64,000 bases of DNA from Polyangiaceae bacterium (lineage in GTDB: Bacteria; Myxococcota_A; Polyangia; Polyangiales; Polyangiaceae). The stretch's first letter is position 1. The number at the start of each line of letters is the position of its first letter. Below the pieces are notes generated by a model. That model saw nothing but the letters and a program-made list of their open reading frames with translations. It was not told where the DNA came from and did not search any database. Location of the stretch: positions 62,001 through 126,000 of the forward strand of contig JADJYE010000006.1 of the NCBI GenBank assembly GCA_016719945.1, read 5' to 3'. This document shows, piece after piece, positions 1-9,134 of the stretch. The translations under genes were made by a program, and so were the position numbers.

Positions 1-117
1 GAGCCCGAGCCGGACGCGCCTCCGCGCTGGGAGCCGGAGCCGGACCCCGAGCCCGAGCCGGAGCCCGAGCCGGAGCCCGAGCCAGAGCCCGAGCCGGAGC
101 CCGAGCCAGCGCGAGAC
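1..117 (-). repeat. Gly-Ser dipeptide-coding repeat
   Basis: A 6-base repeat, GGCTCG/GGCTCC on the minus strand, encodes an alternating Gly-Ser linker in the partial gene. The plus strand reads as Glu-Pro repeats, but that frame has no plausible start and stops by 150. Such tracts vary in length through slippage and are typical flexible linkers. Confidence 0.7.
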
Positions 118-478
118 TCGGAGCCATCTTCCGTGTTCTCCCCGCCGTAGTCGGCGCCTTCACGGCCGAAGCGGACGCGCCCCGATGGCACCCACCGGAC
201 GTCACCCTTGAGCTCGTTCTGACAGACCTTGGGCAGCGCCGGGCACACGCTGTTCTTGTCGCCGACGACCTCGCAGTACTCCTTCGCGAGAGGGAAGAGC
301 GCCAGCCCCTCGTCGTGGCAGAAGGCGAAGGCCTCGTCTTCGAAGATGTCCTTCACCGCGTCGCGGGTCGCCTTGGGCGTGGCCTTGCCGAGCGCGAGCG
401 CGGGGCGCGGGTCGAGGTCGGGGGCAGGGGGGAGGGGGCGCCCCAGAGCCCGATCAGCAAGAGCAGCGAAGGGGTCAC
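1..478 (-). CDS. Secreted or membrane protein with Gly-Ser linker (partial, frameshifted)
   Basis: Last visible gene of the RDD/SpoIIM operon; it runs off the left edge of the window. The GTG start at 478 overlaps the stop of the upstream gene (GTGA). The first residues, VTPSLLLLIGLWGAP, look like a signal peptide. The coherent frame then changes in C-rich DNA near 420-440 and continues as a Cys-containing domain (FCHDEG, then CPALPKVC) followed by a long (Gly-Ser)n tract. In related operons this position often holds a DUF4129-type membrane protein, but the diagnostic C-terminal part lies outside the window, so that identity is only an inference from context. The frameshift is probably a homopolymer sequencing error. 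Confidence 0.5.
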
Positions 479-1281
479 GTTCGCGCCCCCTCTCGCTTGG
501 ACTCTTCCTGCTTGCCCACGATGGCCATGAACTTCACCTGGATGTCCCAGCCGTCCGCCCGCGTCCGCGTGTCGATGTAGTGGAGGAAGCGCGCCGTCGC
601 GATGTAGGGCGAGGCCGCGAAGACCCCCGCGATCGCGAACGGGGTGAAGCCGTCCTTGAACAGCGCCCCGAAGGGCTTGCCGAGCTGCAGGATGTCGCTC
701 ACGAGCGACTGGCCGAACAGCTCGAAGCCGATCGCGAACGCCACGAGCGCCACGAGCAGCGACAACAGCGCGCCGAACGAGTCGCTCGCGCGCTGGTTCA
801 CGAGCCTGCGGCTTCGCCCCCACGACTCGAACGCGCTCGAGCCTTCGAGCAGCGTCACCTCGCTCACGAGCGTCCCCGCGGGCGCGACGAAGAAGGCGCC
901 GACGCCGCACAGCGCCCCGCCGAGCGACACGTAGAGCGCCTTCAACAGCAGGCCGCCCGTGTACGCGCCGAACCGTCCCCACCACGACGAGAGCACGCTG
1001 CCGGTCGTGGGCTCTTCACCGAACATGACGCGGCTCGCGGCGAGCGTGAACGGGGCCTGCAGCCAGATCGCGAGGGGCACCGCGATGAGCCAGACGGCCC
1101 ACCACGGCAACGAGAGCAAATACGCGGCGGCGATGACCGCCGCGTAGACGGGCAGCAAGACCGCGGCCGCGATTCGGAGGTAGAGGCCGAGCGAGCGCGC
1201 GAACGTGAACCGGCACGCGAGGTCCATGACCTCCGCCACCGTCCGAGGGCGCAGGACGATCGCGCTCGCGCCGAGGTTCAT
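475..1281 (-). CDS. Multi-pass membrane protein of RDD/SpoIIM operon
   Basis: A 268-residue protein with about six hydrophobic segments: a pair near residues 35-80, then helices near 125-145, 175-200 and 215-235. It has no enzyme motif that I recognise. The N-terminal stretch RPRTVAEVMDLACRF is probably cytoplasmic. It lies 34 bases downstream of the SpoIIM-family gene and overlaps the next gene by GTGA, so the four genes are almost certainly cotranscribed. The arrangement RDD protein, SpoIIM protein, membrane protein, secreted or DUF4129-like protein recurs in myxobacteria and actinobacteria, where the function is unknown, although membrane remodelling or transport has been suggested by homology. 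Confidence 0.75.
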   Translation of the reverse strand: MNLGASAIVLRPRTVAEVMDLACRFTFARSLGLYLRIAAAVLLPVYAAVIAAAYLLSLPWWAVWLIAVPLAIWLQAPFTLAASRVMFGEEPTTGSVLSSWWGRFGAYTGGLLLKALYVSLGGALCGVGAFFVAPAGTLVSEVTLLEGSSAFESWGRSRRLVNQRASDSFGALLSLLVALVAFAIGFELFGQSLVSDILQLGKPFGALFKDGFTPFAIAGVFAASPYIATARFLHYIDTRTRADGWDIQVKFMAIVGKQEESKREGART

Positions 1282-1315
1282 CGGCGGCCCTCCGTCTGCA
1301 GCGCAGAACGCGGCC

Positions 1316-2302
1316 TCACACGCGCACCTCCGTCAAGCCGGGCGTCGCTTGCCCGCGGCCGCCGAGCACGATGAACGAAAGCACCACGAGGCTGTTCACC
1401 GCGGAGAAGGCCCACTTGACCTCGTTCGGGAGGGACGACGGCGACCAGAAGCCCTCGATGAACGCGGCGATGACCAGCATGACCGCGGCGCCCGCCACCT
1501 GCGCGAAGATCGACCGCGCGTGGCGGCGCAGCGAGCCGAACCGCGTGAGCCCCTCGGTCGCGACGAGCGCGTAGCCCATCTGGAGGCCCGCGCCTCCGGC
1601 GATCAGGATCGCGGTGATCTCGTAGGGGCCGTGGCCGCAGATGAAGGTGAGGATGTTGGTGCCGTGGCCGACGTGCATGACCCAGCCGAGGACGGTGCCG
1701 ATGACCAGCCCGTTGTAGACCAGGAAGAAGATGCTCCCGAGGCCGAAGAGGATGCCGGTGGCGAAGCAGCGGAACGCGATGCCGACGTTGTTCTGCACGT
1801 AGTGCCCGGCCATGAACGCGTCTTGGCCGGTGTTGCGGCCCGAGCGAAAGCCCTGGCTGTAGGCGTCGGCCATCTGGTCGAGCGCTTGGCGCGGGAGCAC
1901 GCCCTCCGCAAACGTCGGCGACGACATCGCGCCCACGATGCCGACAGCGCACGGGACGAGGAACAGAGCGCAGCTGAGCAGGAAGAGCTTGTAGTTGTTG
2001 CGCAGCGCGACCGGGAACTCGACGAGCAGCATCCGGAGGGCGCTCGAGCCTCGCAGAGGCTTCGCGCCGTAAAGCACGTTGTGGGTCCGTCCCGCGAGCC
2101 CGTGGAGGTACGCGAGCAGGTCGGGGGTGTAGCGCGCCCCCTCGGCGCGCGTCAGATCGTTGCACAGGGATCGGTACAGCGAGGCGGTGCGCGAGATGGT
2201 GGGTCCGCCCTTGCCATGCAACGCTCCACCGGTCCCGATCAGGGCGTCGAGCTCGTTCCAATCTCGATGACGTGCCGCGACGAACTCGTCCTGGGGGATC
2301 AT
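1316..2302 (-). CDS. SpoIIM (stage II sporulation protein M) family membrane protein
   Basis: 328 residues. A soluble N-terminal helical region of about 100 residues is followed by five to six membrane helices starting near residue 110, with the family-typical segment GHGPYEITAILIAGGAGL near residue 230. In Bacillus, SpoIIM belongs to the DMP peptidoglycan hydrolase complex. Proteins of this wider family in non-endospore formers are paired with RDD proteins and have no settled role. The start ATG at 2302 overlaps the RDD stop (ATGA), indicating translational coupling. The family assignment is good; any link to sporulation or fruiting is inference. Confidence 0.8.
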   Translation of the reverse strand: MIPQDEFVAARHRDWNELDALIGTGGALHGKGGPTISRTASLYRSLCNDLTRAEGARYTPDLLAYLHGLAGRTHNVLYGAKPLRGSSALRMLLVEFPVALRNNYKLFLLSCALFLVPCAVGIVGAMSSPTFAEGVLPRQALDQMADAYSQGFRSGRNTGQDAFMAGHYVQNNVGIAFRCFATGILFGLGSIFFLVYNGLVIGTVLGWVMHVGHGTNILTFICGHGPYEITAILIAGGAGLQMGYALVATEGLTRFGSLRRHARSIFAQVAGAAVMLVIAAFIEGFWSPSSLPNEVKWAFSAVNSLVVLSFIVLGGRGQATPGLTEVRV

Positions 2303-3522
2303 GGGAACCTCCTGGGGGGGCGAGGGGGAACCCCCTCGTGCGGGGCAAACGGGGGAGCCCCCGGCGCGCCCCCGCCGCCGTGCGGACCCACAGCCTGGGG
2401 TGCGTAGCCCTGCGGACCCTGGTGCGGACCCTGCGCTGGACCATACCCCGACGCAGCCGCGCCCTGCGGCCCGTAGCCCGGCTGCGGGCCATAGCCCTGC
2501 GGCCCGTAGCCGGGCTGGCGGCCATAGCCCGGCTGCCCATAACCAGGCCCGGCAGGCCCGGCGGGGGTCGGCCCATAGCCCGGGTGCTGCTGGCCGTACC
2601 CTGGCGCTGGATAGCCCTGCCCGCCATAGCCCTGCCCGCCGTAGCCCTGCCCGCCATAACCGTGCGCGCCGTACCCCTGCTGCCCGCGGCCCCAGCCCCA
2701 GGTCGCCTGCTCGACGCCCGCGATGCCTCTCGCTCGCGCGTAGAGGATCTTGAGAAACCTCACCGGATCCGTGACCCTCAGGCCGAGCCGCTCGCCGAAG
2801 ATCGACGCCACCATCGACGCGAGCTCATGGACGCGCGCCGGGGCGATCTTCTGCTCGCGCCGGAGCAAGAGCTCGATGGCCTCGAGGTCCTCGCCTTCGA
2901 GCGGGAGGCGCTGAGGCAGCGAGGCGAGCTCTTGGGGGGTCGGGGGCGGGTCGATCCGCACGGGGCCCTCGACGGCGTGGCGCTTCTCGACGACGACCAT
3001 CGTGCCCGCGACCAGATCGCCGAGGCGGCGGAAGCGCACGTCGCGCCCCATCACCAGCGTCGCCAGCGCGTACGTCGGGATGGGCCCCATCGTCGGCAGG
3101 CAGTCCGCCGCTCGGACCAGGTTGCGGAGCACGCTCTGCCCAAAGCGGAGCGGGTGCCCCTCGTGCCCGATGACGCGCAGATCGAGCGCGCGCTTGCCGG
3201 GCGTTCGTCCACCCCACAGCGCCTCGAAGAGGACGAAGTAACCCCACTCGACGAGGAACCACACGACGAACAGGATGCCGATCGACGCGTACCCGAGCTC
3301 CTCGCCGGCGGCGAACCCGGCGAGGCCGAGCGCGACGACGAACGCGATCACGATCGCGCCGCGGACGATCAGATCGATGAAGTACGCGAAGAACCGCCGC
3401 GCCGGCCCGGCCAAGTGGTACCGGAACCGGACGTGCTCGGGCGTCTCGATCTCGGCCGTCGTGTCGAGCGGTTCGTCACGCTTCTTCGCGACGGGCAGCT
3501 TGGCTTGAGCGGCAGCGATCAT
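2299..3522 (-). CDS. RDD family membrane protein with Gly-Tyr-Gln-Pro-rich tail
   Basis: First gene of the four-gene minus-strand operon. Residues about 35-190 form an RDD domain: RRFFAYFIDLIVRG with the Arg and Asp of the family name, two long membrane helices, then GRTPGKRALDLRVI. A charged middle region follows. From about residue 245 to the end at 407 the protein is a low-complexity tail made of GYG-x-Q/P-type repeats, unlike the compact family core of roughly 150-200 residues. Such tails are often disordered and can drive condensation or surface interaction. The RDD function itself is poorly defined; some members are ion exchangers. The start at 3522 fits the RDD domain spacing. Confidence 0.82.
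   Translation of the reverse strand: MIAAAQAKLPVAKKRDEPLDTTAEIETPEHVRFRYHLAGPARRFFAYFIDLIVRGAIVIAFVVALGLAGFAAGEELGYASIGILFVVWFLVEWGYFVLFEALWGGRTPGKRALDLRVIGHEGHPLRFGQSVLRNLVRAADCLPTMGPIPTYALATLVMGRDVRFRRLGDLVAGTMVVVEKRHAVEGPVRIDPPPTPQELASLPQRLPLEGEDLEAIELLLRREQKIAPARVHELASMVASIFGERLGLRVTDPVRFLKILYARARGIAGVEQATWGWGRGQQGYGAHGYGGQGYGGQGYGGQGYPAPGYGQQHPGYGPTPAGPAGPGYGQPGYGRQPGYGPQGYGPQPGYGPQGAAASGYGPAQGPHQGPQGYAPQAVGPHGGGGAPGAPPFAPHEGVPPRPPRRFP
2400..2690 (-). repeat. GYG-rich degenerate tandem repeats in the RDD protein
   Basis: Short degenerate repeats encode GYGGQGYGG-like and QPGYGPQ-like units in the C-terminal tail of the RDD protein. The repeats stay in frame throughout, so the tail is translated and not decayed DNA. 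Confidence 0.75.
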
Positions 3523-3531
3523 GGTCGCCCC

Positions 3532-5805
3532 TCACGCGAAGCGAGGGTTATAGCCCCGTAGCACACCATAGGGCTTCGGCCACGGCAGCTCGTAGCCCTG
3601 GGCCTGCGCCGCGTGTCGCGTCCAGTAGGGATCGAAGAGGTGCGCCCGCGCGATGAAGCAGACGTCTGCGCGACGCGAGGCGAGGACGCCGTTGACGTCG
3701 GCGTACGACGAGATCGCGCCGACCGCGGCCGTGGGCACGCCGACCTCGCTCCGCACGAGCTCCGAGAAGGGCACCTGGTAGAGCCGACCGTAGCGAGGGC
3801 GCTGCTCGGGGACGGTGCTCGCCGAAGACACGTCGAGCAGATCGATCGAGCGCTCCTTGAGCAGCTTGGCGAGCCCCAGGACCTCGTCCAGGCAGGTCCC
3901 ACCCTCGGCCCAGTCGCTCGCGCTGATGCGCGCGGCGAGGGGGCGATCGTCGGGCCACACTGCGCGCACCGCCTCGACGACCTCGAGCGGGAACCGCGCG
4001 CGGTTCTCGAGCGAGCCACCGTACGCGTCGGTGCGGCGGTTGGTCAGCGGCGAGAGGAACGTCGCGAGCAGGTACCCGTGCGCGAGGTGGACCTCGAGCA
4101 CGTCGAACCCGGCGACGGACGCCATCTCGGCCGAGCGGACGAAGTCAGCCTTGATGCGGGCCATGTCCGCCGCGGACAGCTCCTTCGGTGGCCGGTGTCG
4201 CTGGTCCCACGGGATGGGGCTCGGCCCGACCGTCTCCCAGCCGAGGCCCTCGGCGAGTGGCTCGTCTTGGCCCTCCCACGGCGCGAGGGTCGAGCCCTTG
4301 CGGCCGGCGTGGCCGAGCTGCAGCCCGATCTTCGCGGGGGTCGAGCGGTGCACGAAGTCGACGACGCGCTTCCACGCGCCGACGTGCTCTTCGCGGTACA
4401 TCCCCGCGCAGCCTGGGGTGATGCGCCCGTCTGCGGAGACGTTGGTCATCTCGGCCATCACCAGGCCCGCGCCGCCCATGGCGCGGCTGCCGAGGTGGAC
4501 CAGGTGGAAGTCGTCCACCGTTCCGTCGGTCGCCGAGTACATGCACATCGACGACACGCCGACGCGGTTCGGGAGCGTGACGCCTCGCAGCCGCAGCGGC
4601 GCGAACATCGGGGGACGTGGCGAGGTCGCCCCGTCGGGCCGGGGCGGCAGCGGGGCCCCGAGCCCTTCGGCGGCCTCCCGCTCGAAGTCGCGATCGACGC
4701 GCTCGACGAAGGCAGGGTCGCGCAGCTTCAGGTTCTCGTGCGTGACGCGTAGGCTGCGCGTGAGGAGCGAGAAGGCGAAGACGAGGGGCGGCTTCTTCAC
4801 GTGGCGCTCGGTGGTCTCGAACCACTCGAGGCTCACCTGCGCAGACCGCTGCAGCGAATCGACCGTGGGCCGGCGCGCGCGGTCGTAGGCCTCGAGGCTG
4901 GACGCGAGCGGCCCGCCCGCGTCGAGCGCGTCGCGCAGGGCGATCGCGTCCTCGAAGGCGAGCTTGGTGCCGGAGCCGATCGAGAAGTGCGCGGTGTGGG
5001 CGGCGTCTCCCAGGATCACCATGTTCTCGTGGTGGTACCGGCCGTTGTTGACCACCGGAAACTGGCGCCAGATGGAGCGGTTCACGAGCAGGGGGTGGCC
5101 AGCGAGCTCGCGCTCGAACACGCGCTCGAGGTACTTGGCCGTCGCCGCCTCGTCGTTCTGCGCGAGGCCCGTGCGCTGGAAGACCTCCTCGCTGCACTCC
5201 ACGATGAAGGTGCTGCGGTCGGGCTGGTAGCGGTACGCGTGGACCTGGAACAGGCCAGGATCGGCGTGGCGGAAATAGAACGTGAAGGCTTCGAAGGGGA
5301 ACGTGGTCCCCAGCCACACGAAGCGGTGCGGGCGCAGCCCGATCGAGGGCCTGAAGCCCTCCTTGTAGTGGTCGCGGAACGCGCTGTTCACGCCGTCTGC
5401 GACGACGACGAGGTCGGCTCCGCGGAGCTCGGGATCTCCCGGCCGCACGTCCCGCTCGAACTCGAGCTTCACCCCGAGCTCGCGCGCGCGGGCGATGAGC
5501 AAGGCGAGCAGCCTCTGCCGCGAGACTCCGCTGAAGCCGTGCCCGCGCGAAGTGATCACCTCACCCCTGAAGTGGACGTCGATCGCGTCCCAGTGGAAGA
5601 AGCTCTCGGTGATCGCCTGGTAGCTCGGCGCGTCGATGCTCTCGAGGTTCTCGAGGGTCTTGTCGGAGAAGACGACGCCGAAGCCGAAGGTGTCATCGGC
5701 GCGGTTGCGCTCGTAGACGACGACCTCGGCGTTCGGGTCGCGCTTCTTGGTCAGGATCGAGAAGTAGAGCCCAGCGGGCCCGCCTCCCACGCAGACGATT
5801 CGCAT
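3532..5805 (-). CDS. Bifunctional salicylyl-CoA 5-hydroxylase / NADH:flavin oxidoreductase-like protein
   Basis: About 757 residues, two fused enzymes. The N-terminal half is an FAD aromatic hydroxylase with the dinucleotide motif GGGPAGLYF at the very start and a second FAD motif, ILGDAAHTAHFSIGSG, near residue 285. The C-terminal half, from about residue 400, is an Old Yellow Enzyme barrel: LQLGHAGRKGS, HLAHGYLLATFLSPL, then NRRTDAYGGSLENR. This order is that of enzymes annotated as salicylyl-CoA 5-hydroxylase/oxidoreductase, which act on aryl-CoA thioesters. No CoA ligase or ring-cleavage gene is adjacent, so the substrate is uncertain. I place the start at the ATG at 5805, directly before the FAD motif and preceded by GGAGA; a start 12 codons upstream is possible. 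Confidence 0.85.
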   Translation of the reverse strand: MRIVCVGGGPAGLYFSILTKKRDPNAEVVVYERNRADDTFGFGVVFSDKTLENLESIDAPSYQAITESFFHWDAIDVHFRGEVITSRGHGFSGVSRQRLLALLIARARELGVKLEFERDVRPGDPELRGADLVVVADGVNSAFRDHYKEGFRPSIGLRPHRFVWLGTTFPFEAFTFYFRHADPGLFQVHAYRYQPDRSTFIVECSEEVFQRTGLAQNDEAATAKYLERVFERELAGHPLLVNRSIWRQFPVVNNGRYHHENMVILGDAAHTAHFSIGSGTKLAFEDAIALRDALDAGGPLASSLEAYDRARRPTVDSLQRSAQVSLEWFETTERHVKKPPLVFAFSLLTRSLRVTHENLKLRDPAFVERVDRDFEREAAEGLGAPLPPRPDGATSPRPPMFAPLRLRGVTLPNRVGVSSMCMYSATDGTVDDFHLVHLGSRAMGGAGLVMAEMTNVSADGRITPGCAGMYREEHVGAWKRVVDFVHRSTPAKIGLQLGHAGRKGSTLAPWEGQDEPLAEGLGWETVGPSPIPWDQRHRPPKELSAADMARIKADFVRSAEMASVAGFDVLEVHLAHGYLLATFLSPLTNRRTDAYGGSLENRARFPLEVVEAVRAVWPDDRPLAARISASDWAEGGTCLDEVLGLAKLLKERSIDLLDVSSASTVPEQRPRYGRLYQVPFSELVRSEVGVPTAAVGAISSYADVNGVLASRRADVCFIARAHLFDPYWTRHAAQAQGYELPWPKPYGVLRGYNPRFA

Positions 5806-5833
5806 CGACGGTCTCCGGCGGCCCTCGGGGGGG

Positions 5834-7714
5834 TCACCCAATCGGCATCTCGAAGGTGAACTCCTCGAGGCTGACCCCGAGGAACCGCCGCGGCGCGACG
5901 GTGAACTGCGCGACAGGGCCGTCTGCGTCGCGGCGGACCGTCACCCCGAGCTGCGGGCCGGCGGGCGGCGCGCTCTCGAACAGCGCCCAGGTCGCGGCCT
6001 TCAAGATCTCTTCCGCCTCGCCTGCGTCGACCTCCTTGGGGAGCTTTCCGCACAGCGCGCGGGTGAACTGCACGAGGCGCGCGATGAACAGCTGATCGAC
6101 GAGCGAGATGGCCGGCGGGCGATCTTCGACCGGGGCGGAGGGGGAATCGTACGTCTTCTTCTCGGGCTGCACGTACGCGGTCGGCGCGGTGTGGATGTAC
6201 GCCGCGTCGCTGTTCGGGGCCGACGCCAGGATGAGGACGCCGAGCCTGCCGAGCTCGCGCTGGCTGTCGGTGCTGACGAAGGCCTGCGTCGGGATCGCGA
6301 CCTCGGCGCCGTCGTCGTCGATCTGGTGGACGAGCAGGTTCTCGACCTGGCCGTGGCGCGCGCCGGTGATGCGGGCGGGCCAGCCGGTCTCCTTGAAGCT
6401 CACGATGGTGACCGCCGCCACGGCGTAGGCAGGGCTCATCCACACGAACGCCTCGTGGTCCGCCGGGGACTCTTTGATCGTCGCCTCGCGGACGCGCGAG
6501 CTCTGCTTGTCGTACGGCGCTCGCAGCAGGACGCCGTTCATCGCGAGCGCGACCCAGCGCAGCCTCGTCTTGTTCGCGGTCGAGCGCCAAGGCGCGCGGT
6601 GCGGCGCGGTAAACAGGGCGGCCTTGTTGTCGAGCTCGTTGATGCGAGACAGATCACCTACGCCGAGGAGCTTGACGGTGCCGTTGACGAAGGCCGGGCA
6701 ACACGCCTCTTCGGCGGCGTCGGCGATCGCCTCGAGCTCGGTGAACGACCGCGCCGAGCCGTCGACGTCGACGTCGACGACCGCGAGCGTGAAGGGCACG
6801 TCTTGGTGGCGGCGCACGGCGCGCCCAAACGCGGCGGCGGCGCCGTCTTGTGGGACGGCGAGGACGTCGATGAGCACGCCGGGGATGCGCTGTGCGCGCT
6901 CGGCCAGGAACATGATCGAGCGGTATGCCCGCTCGATGCGCCGCACCTCCGGGTGCTGGAGGATCGCGCCGAGCTGGGCGCCCATCGCCTCCTCGATCAT
7001 CGGGATGCCGGTCTTGCCGCGCCCGCCGCGCGCGCGCGACCCGAGGGCGACCTCGGCGATGATCTTGGAGATGCGCTCGTCTCCCTCGTAGCTGGAGCTG
7101 GCCTGCGGCTCGCTGCTCGCGCCGGGGACCTCTACCATGTCGAGCAGGGCGTCGAGGCCACCTCCGCTGGTGTCGGCTGCGGGCGCGGGGCGCGGCCCGG
7201 GCGTCCCGATCGGGGTCGCGGGCGCGGCCTCACGGCCACGCGGCGTGCGGCCCAGCACTTCGGCCGACAGGCTCGAGCCGCCCCACACGCGCTCGAGCTG
7301 CGCCTGCGCTTGGTCCTCCGAGATCTCGGCGGCCCGGAGCCGATCGAGGATAAGCTTGCCCTCGAGCAGAGAGCGCAAGAGCGGCACCTCTTGGACGAGC
7401 CCGTCGGGGCGGAAGCTCTTGAGGCCCGTCGGGGCGAGATCGATCTTGGTCAGCCGGCCGCCGTCGAGGACGCTCGGCACCTCGATGCGCAGGCGCGGGC
7501 GGAGCTTCGCGAAGAGCTGTCCGGGATCGGCGAGGTCGACACGGACCGGGCTGTCCGGGGCGGCCGCCCCGGCGTTGTGCTCGTCGTTCGGGACGACCGA
7601 GGTCACCACCAGGATGCGCAGGGGCAAGAGCGGTCCCTCTTGCACCTCAGCGGGGCCCTCTTCGTCCCCCTTCGCGAACTTCATCGAACCGAGCATGAAG
7701 CCTTTTTCCGCCAT
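5834..7714 (-). CDS. Fused TssB-TssC-like type VI contractile sheath protein
   Basis: About 626 residues from the ATG at 7714. Residues about 25-115 resemble the small sheath subunit TssB/VipA: PLRILVVTSV, then VRVDLADPGQLFAKLRP and a DGLVQEVPLLRSL segment. After a Gly/Pro-rich linker (near 140-220) a TssC/VipB-like large-subunit region follows: IEEAMGAQLGAILQHPEVR, ERAYRSIMFLAERA, a Cys-Cys-Pro-Ala-Phe segment, and a C-terminal RFLGVSLEEFTFEM. In standard systems TssB and TssC are separate proteins that form the contractile tube around Hcp. No tssK, hcp, vgrG or clpV gene is present here, so this is an orphan copy or part of a scattered system. The family call comes from motif pattern and length and is not proven. 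Confidence 0.7.
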   Translation of the reverse strand: MAEKGFMLGSMKFAKGDEEGPAEVQEGPLLPLRILVVTSVVPNDEHNAGAAAPDSPVRVDLADPGQLFAKLRPRLRIEVPSVLDGGRLTKIDLAPTGLKSFRPDGLVQEVPLLRSLLEGKLILDRLRAAEISEDQAQAQLERVWGGSSLSAEVLGRTPRGREAAPATPIGTPGPRPAPAADTSGGGLDALLDMVEVPGASSEPQASSSYEGDERISKIIAEVALGSRARGGRGKTGIPMIEEAMGAQLGAILQHPEVRRIERAYRSIMFLAERAQRIPGVLIDVLAVPQDGAAAAFGRAVRRHQDVPFTLAVVDVDVDGSARSFTELEAIADAAEEACCPAFVNGTVKLLGVGDLSRINELDNKAALFTAPHRAPWRSTANKTRLRWVALAMNGVLLRAPYDKQSSRVREATIKESPADHEAFVWMSPAYAVAAVTIVSFKETGWPARITGARHGQVENLLVHQIDDDGAEVAIPTQAFVSTDSQRELGRLGVLILASAPNSDAAYIHTAPTAYVQPEKKTYDSPSAPVEDRPPAISLVDQLFIARLVQFTRALCGKLPKEVDAGEAEEILKAATWALFESAPPAGPQLGVTVRRDADGPVAQFTVAPRRFLGVSLEEFTFEMPIG

Positions 7715-7800
7715 GGGTGCGGAGGATACATGCGTCCCCCGCGCGGCGTCAGCCGCAAGTCGGGCGCACCCGCGCGTTTGCGCTGGTAAGCTCCTCGGCC

Positions 7801-9132
7801 GTGACATCGCCTCGCTTCGAAGAGCGGCGCCGCCCCCATGGGGGGGCGCCCATCGGCCTCGGGATCCTCGGCTGCGGCACCGTCGGCGGCGGGGTGCTCC
7901 GCCTGCTGACGAACAAGGCCGCCGAGTTCGAACGGCGCGTCGGCGTGCCGCTCGAGGTTCGGCGCGTCCTCGTCCGCGATCTCGACAAACCCCGCGTTCC
8001 CGAGCTCGATCGAGCCAAGCTCACGACGAGGGTCGACGACGTCCTCGAGGACGAGAGCGTCGAGATCGTGGTGGAGGTGATGGGCGGAGAGGACCTGGCT
8101 GGCGCGTGGGTCGAGCGCGCCCTCGACTCGCGACGGAGCGTCGTCACGGCCAACAAGGCGATGCTCGCGAAGCGAGGGCCGCAGCTGTTGGATCTGGCGG
8201 CGGCCAAGAACGTCGGGCTCGCCTTCGAGGCCGCCGTGGGCGGTGGCATCCCCGTCGTGCGAACGCTGCGGGACGCCTTCGCCAGCGATGAGGTGATCGA
8301 GATCGCTGGCATCCTCAACGGGACCAGCAACTACATCCTCACGCGGATGACCGACGACGGCGCGCCGTTCGCTGAGGTCCTCGCGGAGGCGCAATCCAAG
8401 GGCTATGCCGAGGCCGACCCGTCCCTCGACATCGACGGCCACGACGCCGCGCAGAAGTTGCTGGTGCTGGCGATGCTGGCCTTCGGCGCTCGTCCGCCCG
8501 ACAGCGGCATGCTCATCGAGGGGATCCGCGGGCTCGACGCGATCGACGTGCGGCTCGCGGGGCAGTTTGGGTACGTCATCAAGCACCTCGCGTTCGGGCG
8601 CGACCGCGGCGAGACGGTGGAGCTTCGAGCGCACCCCGTGCTCGTCAAGCGGTCGAGCGTGCTCGCCAACATCAACGGCGTGTTGAACGCGATCCGCCTC
8701 GAGGGCAGGGCGCTCGGCCCGTGCCTGCTGTCGGGGCGCGGCGCGGGGGACATGCCGACAGCGGTCAGCGTCGTGGCCGACGTGCTCGACGCGGCCCGCG
8801 CGATCGTGGCCGGCGCGCCCGGGATCGTGAACGGGGCCAGGCCCCTCGTCGCGCGGCCGCTCACGCCAACCACCGAGATCGCGCTCCGCTATTACCTGCG
8901 CCTGTCGGTGGCCGACGAGCCCGGCGTCATGGCAGAGATCGCCGGCGCGCTCGGCCGAGAGGGCGTGAGCCTCAGCCAGATCGTGCAGACCGAGGGCGCG
9001 GGAGGCGTCGCGCAGATCGTGATCATCACGCACGTCGCCCGCGAGTCGGCCGTGAAGAACGCGCTCGTCGGGCTCGAAGGCAAGCGCTTCCTGCGCGCGC
9101 CGGCCGTCCTGTTGCGCATCGAGGAGGGCTAG
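7801..9132 (+). CDS. hom: Homoserine dehydrogenase
   Basis: About 443 residues from the GTG at 7801. It catalyses NAD(P)H-dependent reduction of aspartate semialdehyde to homoserine, the branch point to threonine and methionine. Visible are the Rossmann motif GILGCGTVGGGV near residue 20, VTANKAMLA, the NGTSNYILTRM signature near 170 and the catalytic block EADPSLDIDGHDAAQKL. The C-terminal 80 residues form an ACT regulatory domain (LRLSVADEPGVMAEIAGALG), which usually binds threonine. It is divergent from the sheath gene (86 bases between starts) and followed two bases later by murI. The upstream in-frame extension is Arg-rich and unlike the family, so I reject it. Confidence 0.95.
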   Translation: MTSPRFEERRRPHGGAPIGLGILGCGTVGGGVLRLLTNKAAEFERRVGVPLEVRRVLVRDLDKPRVPELDRAKLTTRVDDVLEDESVEIVVEVMGGEDLAGAWVERALDSRRSVVTANKAMLAKRGPQLLDLAAAKNVGLAFEAAVGGGIPVVRTLRDAFASDEVIEIAGILNGTSNYILTRMTDDGAPFAEVLAEAQSKGYAEADPSLDIDGHDAAQKLLVLAMLAFGARPPDSGMLIEGIRGLDAIDVRLAGQFGYVIKHLAFGRDRGETVELRAHPVLVKRSSVLANINGVLNAIRLEGRALGPCLLSGRGAGDMPTAVSVVADVLDAARAIVAGAPGIVNGARPLVARPLTPTTEIALRYYLRLSVADEPGVMAEIAGALGREGVSLSQIVQTEGAGGVAQIVIITHVARESAVKNALVGLEGKRFLRAPAVLLRIEEG

Positions 9133-9134
9133 TC

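Noticed and set aside
1..150. Glu-Pro repeat protein on the plus strand
   Set aside because: It is the complement of the Gly-Ser linker; the minus-strand gene has the signal peptide, overlap with its neighbour and a Cys-bearing domain.
7717..7800. N-terminal extension of homoserine dehydrogenase
   Set aside because: Arg-rich, unlike the family, and it would cover the whole divergent promoter region.
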